From Pardosa pseudoannulata (Eukaryota; Arthropoda; Arachnida; Araneae; Lycosidae), in contig CM063504.1 in NCBI GenBank assembly GCA_032207245.1, positions 86,707,575 through 86,771,574 on the forward strand: a stretch of DNA of 64,000 bases, given 5' to 3'. Positions 61,017 through 64,000 of this stretch are shown one piece after another. Positions within the stretch are counted from its first letter, which is position 1; the number at the start of each line of letters is the position of its first letter. The notes beneath the pieces were generated by a model. That model saw nothing but the letters and a program-made list of their open reading frames with translations, was not told where the DNA came from and made no database searches. The position numbers and the translations under genes were made by a program.

Positions 61017-61686
61017 TACTCTAAGATTTTGGACTTCAAATTATTTCTGTGTTCACAAGTACTTACATCTGACTAATTCAAAATATTGAAAATCCTTTTA
61101 ATAGAATTAGGCGACACTGAAATTGGAACATTCATTAAACCTAATGGAACATCGGGAATAGAACTTTTCAAAATTTTGGATAAAAAAAAAACTTCTATTA
61201 CAAGATTTTGGACCTTAAAATATTTATGTGTACACCTCCAACATGACTCCAATGATGTCAAAATACAAATCTACATTAAAGATTCTACTCTTGGAAAAAT
61301 AATTCAACTTTCAACACCGTATATTAATCACTACATAAAAAAATTACCCTAAAATTACTCAAAGGTATCATTGAAACTTTGCATATATTTTAAGTATATC
61401 TTTTTAAATTTTATTTTAATGTTTCTTTTTTCAATAACTGACATTGTAACTGCTACTATACTTCAGCTTCACAAAATGTTTCTAAAAGTGACCGGTGGAT
61501 TACTAGAAGTTGACAGTGCTGGTCTAAATAAAGGTTTATGAAGGCAAATAAACATAAATTACGATCTTTCTACAAAATTTGACACAATGCAAATGATTTA
61601 ACCCTAGTGTTTTTTCATATATGTGTGTATTGTATGTGACAGAGAGAGTGCATATTTATGCACATATTATGTGTGTGTGAATAGAG

Positions 61687-61688
<2 letters not shown>
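61017..61688. other. unassigned AT-rich DNA
   Basis: Overlapping frames on both strands (61073-61261 minus, 61086-61352 plus) show no motif. The plus frame lacks an ATG at its start. Confidence 0.45.
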
Positions 61689-61771
<83 letters not shown>

Positions 61772-61775
61772 GTAT

Positions 61776-61861
<86 letters not shown>
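61689..61861. repeat. (CA)n/(TA)n compound microsatellite
   Basis: (CA)n at 61689-61722 and a shorter run near 61777-61791 are separated by and followed by long TA runs. Three overlapping minus-strand frames here are artefacts. Confidence 0.97.
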
Positions 61862-61863
<2 letters not shown>

Positions 61864-62108
61864 GATAATGAGAATTGAAAACAAAGCAAAACAGAAAAAT
61901 ATGTTTAATGATGTTGTGTCGCATTAACAATAATTGCAAACATCATTAAACAAAAGGATTATTTCTGAAAGATATGACCTATACAATAAACACACCTCTG
62001 TACTGCACATTCCTTACATTACGAAGAACAAAAACTAGCAACACCTCATGTTACAAAACTAAAGATACCTTAGTCAAGACAACAGTTAATATACACACAT
62101 GCACTTAC

Positions 62109-62162
<54 letters not shown>
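62109..62162. repeat. (TA)n microsatellite
   Basis: About 50 bp of TA flanked by short CA and TACA units. Confidence 0.97.
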
Positions 62163-62165
<3 letters not shown>

Positions 62166-63289
62166 CACTGATGTATGACTGTGTATGTAAATATATAAAG
62201 CTTTCAATGGGAACGGAACTATGTAATCGTAAATCAGTTACGCGGGCAAATATGCCGAGAAAATCGTGAAATACTTATATTTTAGCAGTGATGCGTAATT
62301 CAATAATTACTTCGAGCTTTCTGGAATGACTATACAAAATTCGTAGGAGTTGGAGAGTTTGCAATTATTCTTAGATTGGATTTTAATGGAATATCTCATT
62401 TTGCATTCTTTAGTATAGTGTTTTGAATGTGATATTGACAAACAAAAAGGACTGAAGACATTCACATTTGGGCGAATTTTACCAAGGGTAGCAATTTTTA
62501 TTATTAATGCAGGAGTTTCTTTTATTTTGAATTTCAGAATATCCAGCAAAGGAGTCTCTTATTTTAAAATTAAATATCACTTAAGATTGATAGAATAATA
62601 AGATAAAAGTATCGAAATAGTCTCAAAAGCTTCTAAGGTAGGAAGCTATGTGCAGTACAACTCATATCAACGTCTTATCAGTATCTTCTGTAGGCTGGAA
62701 AACTTTAAACTAATCTCTGCTGCAATTCTTTAAACTGTTGGATTTCCATGGTTTTTATTGAATAATGCCAAAAACTGTTCCGATATTTTCTGAAATGATT
62801 AGTTTTCTTGGGAGTTAATACTGTCCACTGAATCATGAGCTACCAGACCATTTCATTGGATTGGATTTCACGTAGGGTCTTGAAGGGATATTTGATAACG
62901 TTTAGAAGTTTGCATTGATGCCGTACGACTATGTTTCAACCTGTGATATTCCAGTGCCAGAAAAACACGTTGCGCATTGGAATACTGTATTTCAACCTCT
63001 TCCTTTGATAAGATAACTTACATACTCCCAGCTTACATGCTTCTGAGCACTTTTTATAGGCCGTATGTATTAAGACGATTGTAGCGCTGTCCGTTAGGAG
63101 CTTTTGTGACTATTTCGAAATTTCTAGATAAAATTAATATAGCTTTGACGATAACCATATATTATCTGTCGAATTCTTTTATCGATATTCGTATCCGATA
63201 TATTTAATTTTGAAATTATGTATTCCTTTGATTGACACCTTGTACATAAGACAAAATAATTTAAAGGATATCATAGCATAAAATACATA
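62163..63289. other. unassigned AT-rich DNA
   Basis: An 80-codon minus-strand frame (62307-62549) has no recognisable motif. Confidence 0.45.
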
Positions 63290-63512
63290 AAATGCAAAGC
63301 AAAAGTAAATTAAAACAGAAATAGGGAGAAAAGCACGTAAACAGGTGTTTCGCTGCTACTAGCGAGAAGCATACTCAATGCAACAGAACTCAATGGCTTG
63401 TAAAAGGACAGGAATTCCCTTGCTTTAAGACTGCTGCTCGCTCAAAGCAGCGAAACAACTGTCTACTTTATTTCTCTCCCTATTTGACCCTTCCTTACTC
63501 TGCTTTGCATTT
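63290..63512. repeat. inverted repeat element, arms about 83 bp (MITE-like)
   Basis: The left arm (63290-63373) and the inverted right arm (about 63430-63512) share AAATGCAAAGCA, AAATAGGGAGA, TGTTTCGCTGCT and GCGAG in the same order, with substitutions and small gaps. The loop is about 56 bp. CATAA-like bases occur outside both ends, but a target duplication is not certain. It is probably a small non-autonomous DNA element and could be transcribed as a hairpin. Confidence 0.8.
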
Positions 63513-64000
63513 CATAATACATTCTGGCACAAAAATTTAACCCTCTCACATAAAAGAGATCAGTCTTTGAAAAGACAATTGACTAAAACTTATTAAATTT
63601 GTACATCCTAAAACGTATTTTTAGGTCTTGATTTAAAAAGCAAGTGTATATAAAAAAAAATCTCAACAGAAAGGTAAATCAGTAGTATATGGTAGATAAC
63701 GAGACAGCTACACATTATAAACATCTATTTTATTAATCCGCATAAAGAAGCAATCTTCTTCAATTTCGGGTGTTCCATTTTTCTAAGTAGAGAGATTATT
63801 TTTTTTCCAGTAGGGTGGAAATAAAATGCAAAATTGGAGATTTTATTCATGTAACTTTTTTTAGAGATATTTTATATCCTGAAACAAATATAAGGAGCGT
63901 GCTTAATCTTCGACTGTCTGATGCAATGCTTATCAGCAACTAAAGTGAATTTGTAATTCTAAATGGTCAAATTCAGAGTGGTTATTAAACAATCATCATG
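63513..64000. other. unassigned AT-rich DNA
   Basis: Nothing is recognised up to the window edge. Confidence 0.5.

Noticed and set aside
61073..61352. Overlapping frames on both strands including an 88-codon plus frame
   Set aside because: No ATG at the start of the plus frame, no domain, and AT-rich composition typical of chance frames.

Overview
The window reads as intergenic or intronic DNA from an AT-rich animal genome. Signs of this are strong A+T richness on both strands, long (TA)n, (CA)n and (TCTA)n microsatellites, tRNA-derived SINEs, and non-autonomous relatives of hAT, piggyBac, pogo/Tigger, P and Helitron elements. This mix suits an invertebrate, and I lean towards an arthropod, possibly a chelicerate. 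That lean is inference only, because no host gene is present to anchor it. I found no complete host protein-coding gene, rRNA, functional tRNA or CRISPR array. Open frames longer than 60 codons are mostly chance frames or translations of (TA)n as repeated Tyr-Ile.

Layout. 1-5,200: microsatellites, a possible reverse transcriptase scrap, a piggyBac-like TTAA element and a tRNA-derived SINE. 7,791-11,318: a recent 1.65-kb head-to-tail duplication whose breakpoint lies inside a SINE. 11,660-15,920: three consecutive blocks of tandem repeats (about 240, 440 and 620 bp periods). 16,165-16,520: a compound (TA)n. 18,313-21,407: three cut-and-paste elements in a row, namely a hAT element with a perfect 8-bp target duplication and a transposase C-terminus, a 220-bp piggyBac-like MITE, and a pogo/Tigger end carrying the N-terminal helix-turn-helix. 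22,220: a perfect match to the published CTCF consensus. 27,680-28,925: more microsatellites. 29,059-31,320: a nearly identical 1.13-kb tandem duplication followed by a Helitron-type 3' end.

34,400-36,610: microsatellites, a tRNA-like head and half of a foldback element. 37,475-39,130: a SINE and two Helitron 5'-end-like stretches. 40,567-45,155: two copies of an 0.8-kb inverted-terminal-repeat transposon with perfect 6-bp target duplications; between them lies a long hairpin with 192-bp arms. 45,340-46,324: a hAT-like element with a SINE nested inside it. 49,000-49,580: a decayed tandem array. 53,500-54,315: a P-like element that holds a broken THAP domain. 54,522-55,690: a Helitron copy on the opposite strand. 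57,742-59,545: a nine-copy satellite of about 200 bp. 60,849-63,512: a SINE, microsatellites and an 83-bp-arm inverted repeat.

No set of genes works together here. The window records transposition (SINE into hAT, SINE before duplication), deletion of transposase cores and tandem duplication. The best leads are the THAP-containing P-like element, the long hairpin with an inverted loop in its second copy, and the transposon pair with 6-bp target duplications.
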